Of a DNA stretch of 64,000 nt, positions 23,596-33,863 are shown piece after piece; positions within the stretch are counted from its first letter, which is position 1, and each line of letters starts with the position of its first letter. Below the pieces are notes generated by a model that worked only from the letters and a program-made list of their open reading frames with translations, did not search any database and was not told where the DNA came from. This stretch comes from Diphasiastrum complanatum. Its lineage: Eukaryota > Streptophyta > Lycopodiopsida > Lycopodiales > Lycopodiaceae. The stretch is from contig CM055100.1 in assembly GCA_029204225.1 (NCBI GenBank), positions 3,571,089 to 3,635,088 on the forward strand, in the 5' to 3' direction. The position numbers were made by a program, and so were the translations under genes.

Positions 23596-24465
23596 AATAG
23601 GGGATATAGTGTGAGCCTTGCCAGCTCCCTATCTTATTCATATATTGCTATGGTTGGGAGGAGACTTGCAGCGGAGCTCTTATGTTTGCTTGTTGTTCTA
23701 TGTATTATTCACATATAACTGCATCGTTGATTGATATGCTACAAAAGAATAAATGGAAAGAATGGATAAAAGTTTGGCAGCGAAGCTTTGATCGGTCGAA
23801 ACAAGTTGCAACTGATTTTGTCACATTTAATGGTTGACCACCCTCAAAAATGATTTGTCCTAGAGACCAATGTGAGTGACATCATAGTTGGGGCAAATAT
23901 GATGCAAGAGGGTAGGCCGGTGGCCTTCAAGAGCAAGTAGCTCAACTCTGCTCAAAAAAATATCCAACTCATGAAAAGGAGTTCTATGCCATAATTTACG
24001 CTTTGAAAGCATGTAGGCATTATCTATATGGTGGGGAGTTTTATGTATATGATCATGAGACTCTAAAGTACTCCTGTAACCAACTGGAAAGAAGGTGGCT
24101 AGGTCTGCTAGGTTGATGCAGAATTCTCACATGGAAATCCTACAAGATAGGTGTCGAGAATCATGTGGTTGATGCATTATCTTGGATGTTGTATCATATT
24201 TCTTTTGTGGTCATAGAGAATGACCTAATTGTTGAGAGTAGATAAGCTCAAAAGGAGGATCCTCATTGCAAGGAAGTGGTAAGAGAGGCAAATGAGGTCC
24301 AATTAGGAATGAGTAGTACGGAGCATCGGGAGATGGATGGCCAAGCTGAGAGAGTTAACCAATCCCTAGGAGATATATGTTGAGGGCATTTATAGGCGAT
24401 GAGAAATGTCAATGGGAAAGTTATTTGCCACTATTCGAGGTTGCTTACAATGATAAATAAGTAAG
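23596..24465 (+). pseudogene. Decayed gypsy element: LTR scrap, RNase H, integrase
   Basis: 23596-23715 repeats the middle of the family F LTR (GGGGATATAGTGTGAGCC, GGAGACTTGCAG). It runs directly into gypsy pol: a degraded LTDLL-type motif, then FVLETNVSDIIVGA, YPTHEKEFYAIIYALKACRH and YDHETLKY of RNase H, an integrase scrap MDGQAERVNQSLGD near 24335 and a degraded WESYLPLFE-type motif near 24420. Stops at 23939, 24115 and elsewhere. RT and most of integrase are gone. Confidence 0.8.
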
Positions 24466-24767
24466 TTCAGTAAATTGCTAGAATTTCCTTGCTCCATAGT
24501 AAAATAATAATAGCCTATTCAAGAAGTAATCAATATCAATAAATTTGTTCTTCTTTTGATTGGTCACTACATCCATAGTTTTTTCATGCAGCTTTATGAT
24601 TGGTTCTATTCTATTTTAGTTCTCCCCTCTTTGCCTTCATCTCATCTCAAATTGTGTGTTGATTTGTTTGAAGTTGTTTGGAGTTGATGATTGTGTAGGA
24701 AATCAAGGCCACAATTATCATCTTGCTCACATTATGGCTAACTTGGGAAATGCACTTTCTATATCAG

Positions 24768-24872
24768 ATTCCACACTTGGTTGAACTTGGAGTAAATGCT
24801 GTGGAGCTTCTCCCAATATTTGAATATGACGAGTTTGAGTTTCAAAGGCGACCTAATCCACGTGATCACATG
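24768..24872 (+). CDS. ISA3: ISA3-like isoamylase, internal exon 1 of 6 seen
   Basis: 35 codons, phase 0 at both ends. It starts [20 protein letters not shown] after the acceptor TATATCAG and ends RRPNPRDHM before the donor GTAAGT at 24873. This is the conserved early part of the GH13 barrel ([16 protein letters not shown]). An upstream run of open codons from 24723 is intron sequence, since it does not resemble isoamylase. Confidence 0.88.
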
Positions 24873-25513
24873 GTAAGTATTTTTCGCACAAAAATAAAGT
24901 TCTAATAACCAAATATTCATGATGTGGCCAGTTAGATGTTTCGAGGTTGATTCTAATGTACAAGAGTATTTTGTCAAACTGGTGACCATCCTTGAGGTGA
25001 TTCTAGTTGAATAAAATAACCCAGTTAGTTGTAATTACTGCTATATGATTTGAGTCAACAATCATGTGATGTTTGTGGAATGTCACAATAGGAGGTAACG
25101 TTTGGGGTCGTTTGTCATCTAGAGTTGCACCAAATTGTGAAGCATTTTCTATATTTGCAATTACATATAGAATAGTGGATAACATTGTAAAGCACAAAAG
25201 CATTTATATTTTTTTGCCTAGTTTTTTTAATAAAACAATATTACAACTTAACTCCTTAAGAACCTCACTGATGTGCAGGATGTTGCCAGAAGAAAAGGCT
25301 TACCTAAAGTAGTATAATCTTGCTCTAAGATTGAGAGCTTTGACTTATTTAATTATTTTGTTGTGGGATATATCAAGCGAACCATTGATTCTTATCCCTG
25401 GGTGCTCATGTTGTGTCTTGAGGGAGGGAGGAGCAATGAATCTATGGAGCCAGGGGTTTAGCACAAACGCTTCGAGATTATTTATTATCTCATCTTTCAA
25501 TGTAATGTTGCAG
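24873..25513 (+). other. ISA3 intron, 641 bp
   Basis: GTAAGT...TTGCAG. AT-rich; no transposon, gene or repeat recognised. Confidence 0.8.
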
Positions 25514-25648
25514 CTTAACACCTGGGGTTATTCAACTCTCAACTTTTTTTCTCCTATGAGTCGGTATGCAAGCAATGGAGAAGGTCCTACTGTTGCTTCA
25601 ATTGAGTTCAAGCAGATGGTTAAAGCTCTTCATAAGGCGGGGATTGAG
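25514..25648 (+). CDS. ISA3: ISA3-like isoamylase, internal exon 2
   Basis: 45 codons, phase 0 to phase 0. [20 protein letters not shown], then [14 protein letters not shown]. The TWGY and FF.P..RYAS motifs are the classic isoamylase signature before region I. Acceptor TTGCAG, donor GTATGC. The first codon is Leu (CTT) where plant ISA3 usually has Val. Confidence 0.9.
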
Positions 25649-25984
25649 GTATGCTGATTTTTGCTTTGTTTATATTGTGAGAGTGGATAGGCTACAAGTC
25701 CAAAGTTTAGCCTCTTGTAATCTTGTAACTCCACAATTTGATAGAAGAATATCAGTTGACACATGGTAAATTAGAAAAATATATTGCTTATTGTTGATGA
25801 TTCAGTGTAGAACATGCAGTCAACAAGTTTTCTATAATATGCCCCAACATTTTTCCTTGTGGATCTTGCGACTGGGCCATTAGTATACTGCATCAAGCCA
25901 CAATAGTTATAAGCTATCATGATCTGAACGAATATTGAACTTTTGTCGTTAGAGAATAATATAATACAAAATCCATTGTGACAG
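25649..25984 (+). other. ISA3 intron, 336 bp
   Basis: GTATGC...TGACAG. No other feature recognised. Confidence 0.82.
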
Positions 25985-26071
25985 GTTATTCTGGATGTTG
26001 TATACAATCATACGAATGAAAATGATGATGAACATCCTTACACAACTTCGTTTCGAGGAATCGACAATCTG
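25985..26071 (+). CDS. ISA3: ISA3-like isoamylase, internal exon 3 (region I)
   Basis: 29 codons, phase 0 to phase 0: [20 protein letters not shown], then [15 protein letters not shown] is GH13 conserved region I; its Asp (25994-25996) and His (26009-26011) help bind substrate at the active site. Acceptor GTGACAG, donor GTAACC. The next exon lies 16,954 bp downstream. Confidence 0.9.
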
Positions 26072-26534
26072 GTAACCTCAAGAAATGTATTTTGGATGAA
26101 GCTTCTATACATACCATCTTTTCTAAATTAGTAGTGTACTTTACTCCTAACTTGGTTCCTTCTTTTTAACTGCTATGCATACAAGGGTACATCTTACATA
26201 TACATTTCTTGGATGCATGTTCATATATGTATTGACTACATTTATATCTTTTGAGTGTCACAAGACTCTACATGCGCATGTTTGTGTGTGCGCATGTGCT
26301 ATTATACATGAGCCTATAATTTATTAAAAGATATGCATAAGCTTGTATTTGTACCTATATGTGTTTGTGCATAACCTTTATATGCGCTTTTTCAATCATG
26401 TATGTATGCATCTATATGCAATTAATGCATATTCACTAGTCATACTAAAATTTACATCTGTAATTGGTAAGATACTTATATGATCTATTACATAGACACA
26501 AATAGTAGTACATGTCAATGATCGCACGCGTGCA

Positions 26535-26584
26535 TGCACACACACACACACACACACCCACCACACACACCCACACACACCCAC
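26535..26584. repeat. CA-rich microsatellite
   Basis: (CA)n interrupted by CCCA units. It generates short spurious open frames on both strands. The surrounding 26100-26900 is otherwise plain intron sequence. Confidence 0.95.
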
Positions 26585-26899
26585 ATGAAATATGTCATGC
26601 ACCCATTGATTGTAAAAACATCCGACTCCTGAAACCCCATAACCATGTGTACACATTTAATGATTTCATGTTGATCGTTTTTCCTACATGTATGTTAGGA
26701 TAAAAAATCAAGGTGTAAACGTCACACCTTTGTAGGATTTTAACAATGTTAGCCTTTTTTGAGGAATGTGCTTATTACCTTAATGCTTTGACTCCATTCT
26801 AATGGTGATTTGGTGGCAAAACCACTACAAATCGTTGAAGTCTGTCAAATTACATGTGAATTTGTCTCTATGAAGATACTTCAACTATTCAAGGATCCA

Positions 26900-27400
26900 T
26901 TCAATTGTCAACCCTTGGTCTAGATGGCAAAAATAGAATAAGCTTGTGCGATTTAGAAGCAGAGTACAATGTTGCTATGGATGCAATGTGCACTAAAATT
27001 TCGAAGGGTGAAAAGTAGTTGGTGGCTACAAATCAAGGACAGCATCACATCAATGGGCATGCCCTTAATTAGGTCTTGGGCCATGAGCCTAGATAGAGAT
27101 GGACAATAGTAGTTGTAATTGGGTAGCTTCCTTGAAGGTTTTATTACAATTCTCCAAAATGGTGTAAGCATTGGTCACACTTGACCACATAAGATTCTAC
27201 AAAGGGTTTAAGTTCTGGCCAATAAAAAACCCTTCGAAAGTACAATGTATGCCTGGATGCCCTGTAGAATGTCATGACATTCATAAAGTATTTTCTTTTT
27301 TGTAGCATCCACATCGGGCATGCATATCTAAAAAGTCCATTACGGATAGAGAAGTCATCAACACTCTTTTTATCCTTTCTCCTAGGCTGATCACCATGTA
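26900..27400 (-). pseudogene. Gypsy integrase relic
   Basis: On the minus strand, with one frameshift, 27150-27340 reads DATKKKILYECHD, LSKGF, then FYWPELKPFVESYVVKCDQC: the zinc-finger region of a Ty3/gypsy integrase (the two Cys of the HHCC finger kept, spacing of the His pair disturbed). Weak traces of the following core continue toward 26950. On the plus strand near 26940 a DLEAEYNVAMDAM scrap resembles copia RNase H. Much decayed. Confidence 0.6.
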
Positions 27401-27515
27401 AAATAGTCTCGCTTGATGATACTGCTAGAACCCTCTTCCGGATTGGTCCAAAAACTGAATGAGTAAATAATCATTGCGAACCAACCAAAAATTACTAAGG
27501 AGCCTATATAGTTCT

Positions 27516-27877
27516 TGTTACGAGCTTGTAACCAGTGCCGAACCCTAGGGAACTCAGGGGGTCAGATACCATAGTTAGGAGCGTGTCCAGCGTACACGTC
27601 CAACAAGGCAAGACAGTGTGAGTAGTGTGCCCCGGCGCGGTCCATAGCCATGGCGGGCCTAACACAGCATAGGGACCCTGTCAGCAGGATAGGGCCCCAC
27701 GTTGGGTCTTGACGTGTAGTCGGCCACGTCAGTGCCATGTGGCTGACACTTGGCAGTATGCATGCATGCTACCAATCCTCACACTGGGTTAGGAGGGGCT
27801 TACTCCATATCAGGGAGTAGGCAAGGTTGGGTGGATCAGTTAGTGTTTGCCCTACGGTGGTGTTGAGACCTCTAACA
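27516..27877 (+). repeat. 5' LTR of gypsy element C
   Basis: 362 bp, TGTTACGAGC...CCTCTAACA, with TGTTA/TAACA inverted ends. Repeats 32414-32470 plus 37913-38139, the 3' LTR that is split by element D. Confidence 0.9.
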
Positions 27878-27878
27878 C

Positions 27879-27893
27879 TGGTATCAGAGTCGG
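27879..27893 (+). promoter_or_regulatory. Primer binding site of element C
   Basis: TGGTATCAGAGTCGG one base after the LTR end; initiator Met tRNA type. Confidence 0.87.
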
Positions 27894-28842
27894 GAGTTTA
27901 GTTTCAGCAAGGGAGAAAGCAGTAGAATATACAGAACATCTTCTAATTTTCAGAAATTAGAGGGACAGATCCAGTGCTGTAGAGACAGCTTTCTACTGTG
28001 AAAATCTGCGTAGAATTACTTGCTTTTTGGATAGAATCTGAGTCAGATTCCTAGTGCAGGTCAGTCGCTGCAGAATCAGCTATCCATCCCTGATTTTTGA
28101 GTGCAGAATTTGGAAATCAGAGTGGAATTCAGAAAGGATTTGAAGTGCAGGTCTAGCGCTGATGGAACCTCCTGAAATCCTGAAATTCAGAACCTTTTTT
28201 GGCCTCAAATCAGAAGTTTTCTGAGCAGCCAGACCGCGAGGGCAGTTAGCCATCTAAATCAGATTTGCAGAATGTTTTTTAGGCTTTAAATTTGGATTAG
28301 TAGGCCCATTGAACTGTTTGCCAGCCAGCGAGGGTCTTCAACAAGTTAAATCGGATTTTTGCCTATAGATTCGAGCTTGGAATCTGATTTCTCAGAGCAG
28401 CCAGTTGAGCGAGCAGGGGCCTTCTCCAATTCTCGGGTTTTTCAGATCTGTTTTGGTAAAAAAAATACCTGCAAACTTCCTCTTATCACACTTATGCCCA
28501 AGTTTCCATTTTTGATTGCAAATGAAACATATGCCCAATTGTTGAAGATGATCAATCTCAGAGTTAGATCTAATGAACTTAAGTTCAGGCTTTGCCTCCA
28601 TCGAAACAACCTACTTTGTATTGGAATTCTCCTGTCGGGTTCTCTTATTGTATGGTATCGAACATATTTGTTTTTATCTTTATCATCTTTGTATATAGAC
28701 TTAGCATTATTACTTCTGTTAGATGTGTGCCTTGTAGTCTCATACTTAGCTAAGTTTCTTTTCCCTCCTTTGTATAGTTCTAATTAGTCTTTTCGACTTT
28801 TTTTAAGAAGGAACATCAGACACTCTTCTTCTACTTCGGAAA
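27894..28842 (+). other. Leader of element C
   Basis: Nearly 950 bp without a Gag-like frame on the plus strand. GCAGCCAG...GCGAG words recur (28230, 28320, 28398). Part of it (28440-28610) is an antisense piece of another element. Confidence 0.6.
28440..28610 (-). pseudogene. Antisense gypsy Gag zinc-knuckle fragment
   Basis: On the minus strand reads MEAKPELKFIRSNSEIDHLQ, then LGICFICNQKWKLGHKCDKR. CxxC followed by W..GHKC is the knuckle form typical of plant chromovirus Gag. It has no continuation on either side within the leader, so it is a small captured or inserted fragment. Confidence 0.65.
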
Positions 28843-29690
28843 ATGACCACTTCTCAGGGACCTGATCAATCCCCGACAAGAGGCATCGATGAATTAGAAA
28901 CGGAATCTCTGAGGTTCAGTAAAGGGAAAGAACCCATGGAGGTGGAGGAACAAGAACAATTCGCCGAAGAACTCTACGATTTAGCTACCAAGGAGCAGTA
29001 TCTCCACTTGGTAACAAAGGTGGATGAATTGAAACTGGTTCTTGCCGATTTCAAATCCAGTGCGGACGACTCGTTCGACGAACTCAAAGGTCTAATTCTG
29101 AGCTCTGCGAAAGGAAGCCTTCCTTCCACTTCTCAGTTATCCTCTTCTCCAATTCCATTAGTTTCAGGTGAGCCTATTTGGTCTCACCCTAGTGTCTTTA
29201 AAGACTTAAAGCCTCCTACTTCTATTGGGGAAGAGAAGGATAGAAACGCAGACATTCTACATACGTTCCTCAACAAATGGAAGAACATTCATGCTCTTAA
29301 ACAGACCCCTGACCATTTGCAAGCTATTGAGGCCAGTCTTTCCCTAGGGCCCATGGCCTATAAGTGGTGGTTAAACCTCCAGGAGACTGAGTAGACTCCC
29401 CGGTCATGGAAGGCTTTTGAAGAAGCGTTCCTAAGAGAGTTTCTACTAGAAAATGAACTTGATAGAGCCTGGAAAGCCTGGGAGAAAACAGTAATGGACA
29501 AATCCTTAATCCATTATATCTCGCAGTATCGAGAAACAATTTTAAAGATAAAAAAATATGGATGACTATCAGAAAGTTAGAGGATTTGTCCATGGCCTTA
29601 AAGATGAATATAAAGTAGAGGTCTAGAGAAACTCGCCTACTACCCTAGAGCAAGCTCTTACATATGCTCAAATTTATGATGATTCAGTGG
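28843..29690 (+). pseudogene. gag: Element C gag, capsid part
   Basis: MTTSQGPDQSPTRGIDELET begins an acidic N-terminus followed by a capsid-like region (DILHTFLNKWKNIHALKQTP, GPMAYKWWLNLQE). A TAG at 29392-29394 interrupts. The frame continues WKAFEEAFLREFLLENELDR and ISQYRETILKIKKYG, then more stops before 29690. Confidence 0.8.
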
Positions 29691-30637
29691 GTAGAAAGAA
29701 GGCGAGACAGCAGCCTCTTTCTGAGCAGCCTCCTCAGAAAGACTTTCAATTTAAAAAGAAATTTTTAAAAAGAAAGAAAGAAGATAAAGTTAAGAGTGAA
29801 GCTCCTCAGAAACGCCCATCGCTCATACAGCCCTTAAAACTAGAAGATTTTGAGAAAGCCAAACAGGAACGTTTGTGCTTTGTGTGCATGGGCAAGGGAC
29901 ACACAGTCGGACGGTGTCCTAAGGGGCCATTCACTAAAAAAGAAAAGAAAGATAAAAAACAAGTTCATCTTGTTCAGACAGTAAGTTTCCCAAGTGACTC
30001 GGCAACATCTGAGATAAAAGTGTTTAATGAAGATCATGAACATTGTTGCCAACTAACTTCTGCAATGCTAACGAGACCCTTAAGCTTTGGGCCGTATGAC
30101 CTGGTACGTATGCATGGGAAAGTTGGCAACCAGTCAGTCAGAGTCATGGTTGATGATGGGGTGACCCATAATTTCATCAACTACACCCTAGTTAAAAAAC
30201 TCAGACTTCTAGAAGTACCTAGTCAGCATAGGTACATAGTTTCTTTAGCTAAGGGTGAGGACAAGAAAATTTGGGAAACTATGGTAAGCAATTTAAATCT
30301 TGGTATTCAGGGGTATCAAGATGAAATAAACTTTCAGATAATGCACCTAGATCGTACAAACATTGTTCTCGGGAGAGATTGGCTCTACAGCTTAGGACCT
30401 TCCCTCCACAGAAATTATCAGGAGAACACCCTCAGCTTTCAACATAAAGGCCGAGAAATCCAGTTGCATGGGGAGCATGATGTCCCCAACAGCCCTATGG
30501 TCTGTAGTTTAGAGCTCTGTCAGTTAATCGGAGACAACGACCATCAGGTATTCTTATGTGACTTTCAATTTATTCCAAAAGTTTCTATTTCTAGTTTTTA
30601 CAGCAGAAGTAAGCAAATTAGAAACTTTATTGTCTAA
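29687..30637 (+). pseudogene. Element C nucleocapsid and protease
   Basis: Open for 316 codons. A basic Lys-rich stretch is followed by the zinc knuckle CFVCMGKGHTVGRC (CX2CX4HX4C, about 29877-29918). Aspartic protease follows: VRVMVDDGVTHNFINY near 30142, where the usual D-(S/T)-G is D-D-G, and IVLGRDWLYSLGP near 30364. Protease and the RT frame overlap by about 80 bp around 30558-30637, the join marking a frame change. Confidence 0.85.
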
Positions 30638-31304
30638 ATTTAAAGATGTGTTTCCTGAAGATTTACCGCATGGTTTACCACCTAGCAGAGATGTAGATCA
30701 TGTAATAAACCTAGTGCTAGGTACAACACCTATTTCTAAACCTCCGTATCGAGTCATCCAAACAGAGGATGAAGAAATAACTAGGCAGTTAACAGATTAT
30801 CTTGGGAAAGGCCAAATTCAGACCAATGGTTCACCATGGGCCTCACCAGTCCTACTAGTGAAAAAGGAGGGGTCTATGCGTCCTTGCGTGGATTACAGAG
30901 CCCTCAATAAAGTCACAATTAAGAATAAGTACCCAATGCCTCGGGCAGACGAGTTGTTTGATCAACTCGACGGGGCTAAGTTTTTCAGTAAAATTGACCT
31001 TAGATCAGGATATCATCAAGTCCATATAAAGTCGGAAGCTGTCCCGAAAACAGCTTTTAGGAATCGTCATGGTCATTATGAGTTTAAGGTGATGCCATTT
31101 GGGCTCACAAATGCTCCAGCTACTTTTATGACCTTGATGAACAATGTCCTCAGACCATACTTGGGTAAGTTTGTAGTCGTATTTTTAGATGACATCCTCG
31201 TCTACAGTAAAACGAGGAAGGAGCATCTTAAACACCTCAAAAAGGTGTTTCGGCTACTTAGAAAGCATAAGCTTTATGCTAAAAAATCTTCGTTGAAGAA
31301 GTAG
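30558..31304 (+). pseudogene. pol: Element C reverse transcriptase
   Basis: Gypsy RT, open for 248 codons: [73 protein letters not shown] and the active site [11 protein letters not shown] near 31180. A stop at 31302-31304 follows YAKKSSLKK. RNase H starts in another frame at 31310. All core RT motifs are present in this part. Confidence 0.9.
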
Positions 31305-31309
31305 CTTAT

Positions 31310-31920
31310 TTGGGCCACATTATCTCGGCAGATGGGATGGACTCCAGTAAGGTCAATGCCATACTCAGTTGGCTGAGACCTCAGAATATTTTAAAGCTTC
31401 AGATCTTTCTCGGTTTGGCGGGATATTACAGACGATTTGTCAAGGAATATGCTCAGATAGCAGTTCCCATGACAAATCTTCTTAAGGGGAAGGGAAAGGA
31501 GTTCATTTGGGAGTCCGCACAGCAGGAGAGCTTTGATCCTCTCAAAACAGCCTTACAGTTGCGTTCGAGAGTAAAAAACTCGAGCCAGCACAAACTAGGT
31601 ACAACGCCTAATATGAGTGCCACCGACCATCCACAGACGGACGTCAAACAGAAAGAGTCAATCAGGTGCTGGAGGATATGCTTCGCACATGCGTCAGCAA
31701 AAAGCAGACTAATTGGGAGGAGTATCTCTCGATACTAGAGTTTGCTTATAACAGTAGCAAACATTCAGCTATAGGGTACAACATGTATGGTTTTCAGCCA
31801 CGCTCACCCACAACTGTAGGGTTTAAACAAGAAAAATTTAAAGCAGCCATAAACTTTTTAGAAGACCTAAACCAGATGATAGAACATGCTAAGCGTAGCA
31901 TTAGGCAATTCCAGGATTGA
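31310..31920 (+). pseudogene. Element C RNase H/integrase with internal deletion
   Basis: GHIISADGMDSSKVNAILSW and FLGLAGYYRRFVKEYAQIA are the RT-RNase H linker. At about 31560 this joins NMSATDHPQTD near 31612, the integrase region around the catalytic Glu, then EDMLRTCVSKKQTNWEEYLS and LEFAYNSSKHSA. RNase H and the first two thirds of integrase (finger and both catalytic Asp) are therefore deleted. Confidence 0.87.
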
Positions 31921-32021
31921 GCCACGCATTATGCAGATCCACACAGGCGAGATGTGCTGTTCTTCGTTGGCGACAATGTTTTCTATGAGTCTCAGTTGAC
32001 TCTAAAGCCCTCAAATCAGGA

Positions 32022-32429
32022 GTGTGTGCTAAGTTGTCTCCTAGGTATTGTGGTCCTTTTACCATTAGTAGGAGACTAGGCGAGGTCACCTATGAACTAG
32101 AACTCCCACACAACAGTAAGGTTTTTCCAGTCTTTAATGTAAGCCAGTTACGAAAAGCCTTAACCAGATCTGAAAATCTGTTAGGGGATAGTGTTCTAGT
32201 TCTCCCATTGGATTCTCAGCAACCTCCACATGAACCAGAGGAGATCCTTGGTAGTAGAGAGACGCAGACTCGTCATACACTATATCAAGAATATCTAATC
32301 AAGTGGAACGATCAGCCTGTTGAGAATGCCACTTGGGAAAAAGGCATCGTCCTTCGCAAGATATTTCCAGACTTTGTCTTAGAGGACCAAGACGGTTCTC
32401 AAGGGGGAGGGAGTGTTACGAGCCTGTAA
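32022..32429 (+). pseudogene. Element C integrase C-terminus with chromodomain
   Basis: KLSPRYCGPFTISRRLGEVT and FPVFNVSQLRKAL (integrase C-terminal GPY/F-type module), then the chromodomain YLIKWNDQPVENATWE near 32290. This makes C a chromovirus. A purine tract CAAGGGGGAGGGAG lies at 32400-32413, directly before the LTR. Confidence 0.85.
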
Positions 32430-32470
32430 CTAGTGCCGAAACCTAGGGAACTCAGGGGGTCAGATACCAT
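32414..32470 (+). repeat. 3' LTR of element C, left part
   Basis: TGTTACGAGCCTGTAACTAG...CAGATACCAT matches 27516-27570. The LTR is interrupted here by element D and resumes at 37913. Confidence 0.9.
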
Positions 32471-32891
32471 AGTTACCCGCGTCCATTTACATTTACTTTA
32501 CTTTATGCATAAGCAGGCCTTGGGCCCTTTTTATTCAATAGTGACACTTAGACTATATGGTTGGCCTTTGGCCTTATTATTCATTATTAGGCCATTTGGG
32601 CATATGACTGGAGAGTGGGGGTCTTCTTGGAGGGCGCACTATTATCCCTCACAGTTGGGCCCTAGCCACCGGAAGCTTCCTTTTAGGGCTTCCTCTTGGC
32701 TATAAGTTGGGAAACTGTGTCATTTGTTATTCAGCTGATGATATTGATCTCTCTCTTTAGTCTCCTTAATCTCTCTCTTTCCTGCTTTCTAGGGCTAAGT
32801 CTTGCTTATGTGTTGCTTTCATAGCTTAAGTCTTACTTATGTGATGCTTTCATAGCTTAGCTCTAGATCAGCTGTGGCTCCATTTGTAACT
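32471..32891 (+). repeat. 5' LTR of gypsy element D
   Basis: 421 bp, AGTTACCCGC...TTTGTAACT. Matches 37467-37912 except for about 25 bp missing near its left end. Ends AGTTA/TAACT as in family A. A primer site TGGTATCAGAGCACTT follows at 32892. Confidence 0.9.
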
Positions 32892-33863
32892 TGGTATCAG
32901 AGCACTTTCCTGTGCACTACTTTTTCATATTTAGTAGAGGCTGTCCAGCGCCCTACTAACCCATCACTTTTAACGATTTTTTCATTAGATTTCCATCGTT
33001 TTTTTAGATTTAGTAGAGGCTGTGCAGCGCCCTACTAACCCATCACTTTCGTCGATTTTTTCATCAGATTTCCATCGTTTTTCTAGATTTGGTAGAGGCT
33101 GGCCAGCGCCCTACTACCTTGTACTTTCGTCGATTTTCTCCACCGATTTGCTGCCCATTTCGTGGCTTGATTGGAGGCTGTCTAGCGCCCTACTTCATCA
33201 CCATTTTCAGCGGTTTTCTCCATTTTTTTCCAGGTTATATGCGGATTCTGGTAGCTACTGCCCAACACCCTACTACCTTTGCCATCTTCGACGGATTTCT
33301 CCACCGATTTGCTATCCATTTTGCTGATTGTTTGGAGGCTGTTCAGCGCCCTAGTTCATCACCATTTTCAGCGGTTTTTCCATCATGTTGCAGGACATTT
33401 GTGTATCTTACTAGCTGCTGCCCAGCACCCATTTTCAGCTTGGATCTTCAGCTCTCTCTCTCTCTCTCTTTAGCCTCTTATCCAAAAATCACCCAATTCC
33501 GTAATCGTTTGCTATTCCAAATTGCCAAAATCCTGCAGCCTGTTCATCGCTGCCCTAGCCCTTCCGACTTGTCACTTTCGCCTATTATTTTATCCGTTTC
33601 CAGCCATCTTTCACAGTTTATCAAAAGGCTCTCCAGCGCTCATCCTCACCCACATTTCACGGAATTCTGACTCCGTTTGATATTCCAATTTGACATTTCC
33701 CTCCTGGCTGTTCAGCGCATTTTTACAGCCTTCATTTTCACTTTTTCCATTTGTTGATTGTTGCCCTTTCTTAGTTGTGATAATATTGGTTTTAATAGAC
33801 TATTTTGGTGTGACAATAAGAGTCCGCTCCCTCAAGTTTTCGTCTATTCCTTCCACTATAATT
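32892..33863 (+). repeat. Leader of element D with ~79-bp tandem repeats
   Basis: Primer site TGGTATCAGAGC, then tandem units starting with GAGGCTGTCCAGCGCCCTAC at 32938, 33016, 33095, 33174, about 33256, 33335 and about 33415, spaced 78-82 bp. Each is followed by a TTTTC..CGATTT stretch. Further decayed GCTGTTCAGCGC words occur at about 33615 and 33708. A (CT)n run lies at 33455-33475. Confidence 0.85.

Noticed and set aside
24723-24767. Possible start codon and upstream extension of ISA3 exon 1
   Set aside because: [15 protein letters not shown] has no isoamylase similarity and a proper splice acceptor lies at 24767; the enzyme's N-terminus should be some 250 residues longer.
26396-26703. 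Open frames of Cys-Val or His-Thr repeats on both strands
   Set aside because: Produced by the CA microsatellite.
28359-28787. 142-codon plus-strand frame in the leader of element C
   Set aside because: The opposite strand encodes a recognisable zinc knuckle; the plus frame has no motif.
32935-33450. Regular repeats as a CRISPR array
   Set aside because: Repeats of ~79 bp are contiguous and degenerate, inside a retrotransposon leader in a plant genome.
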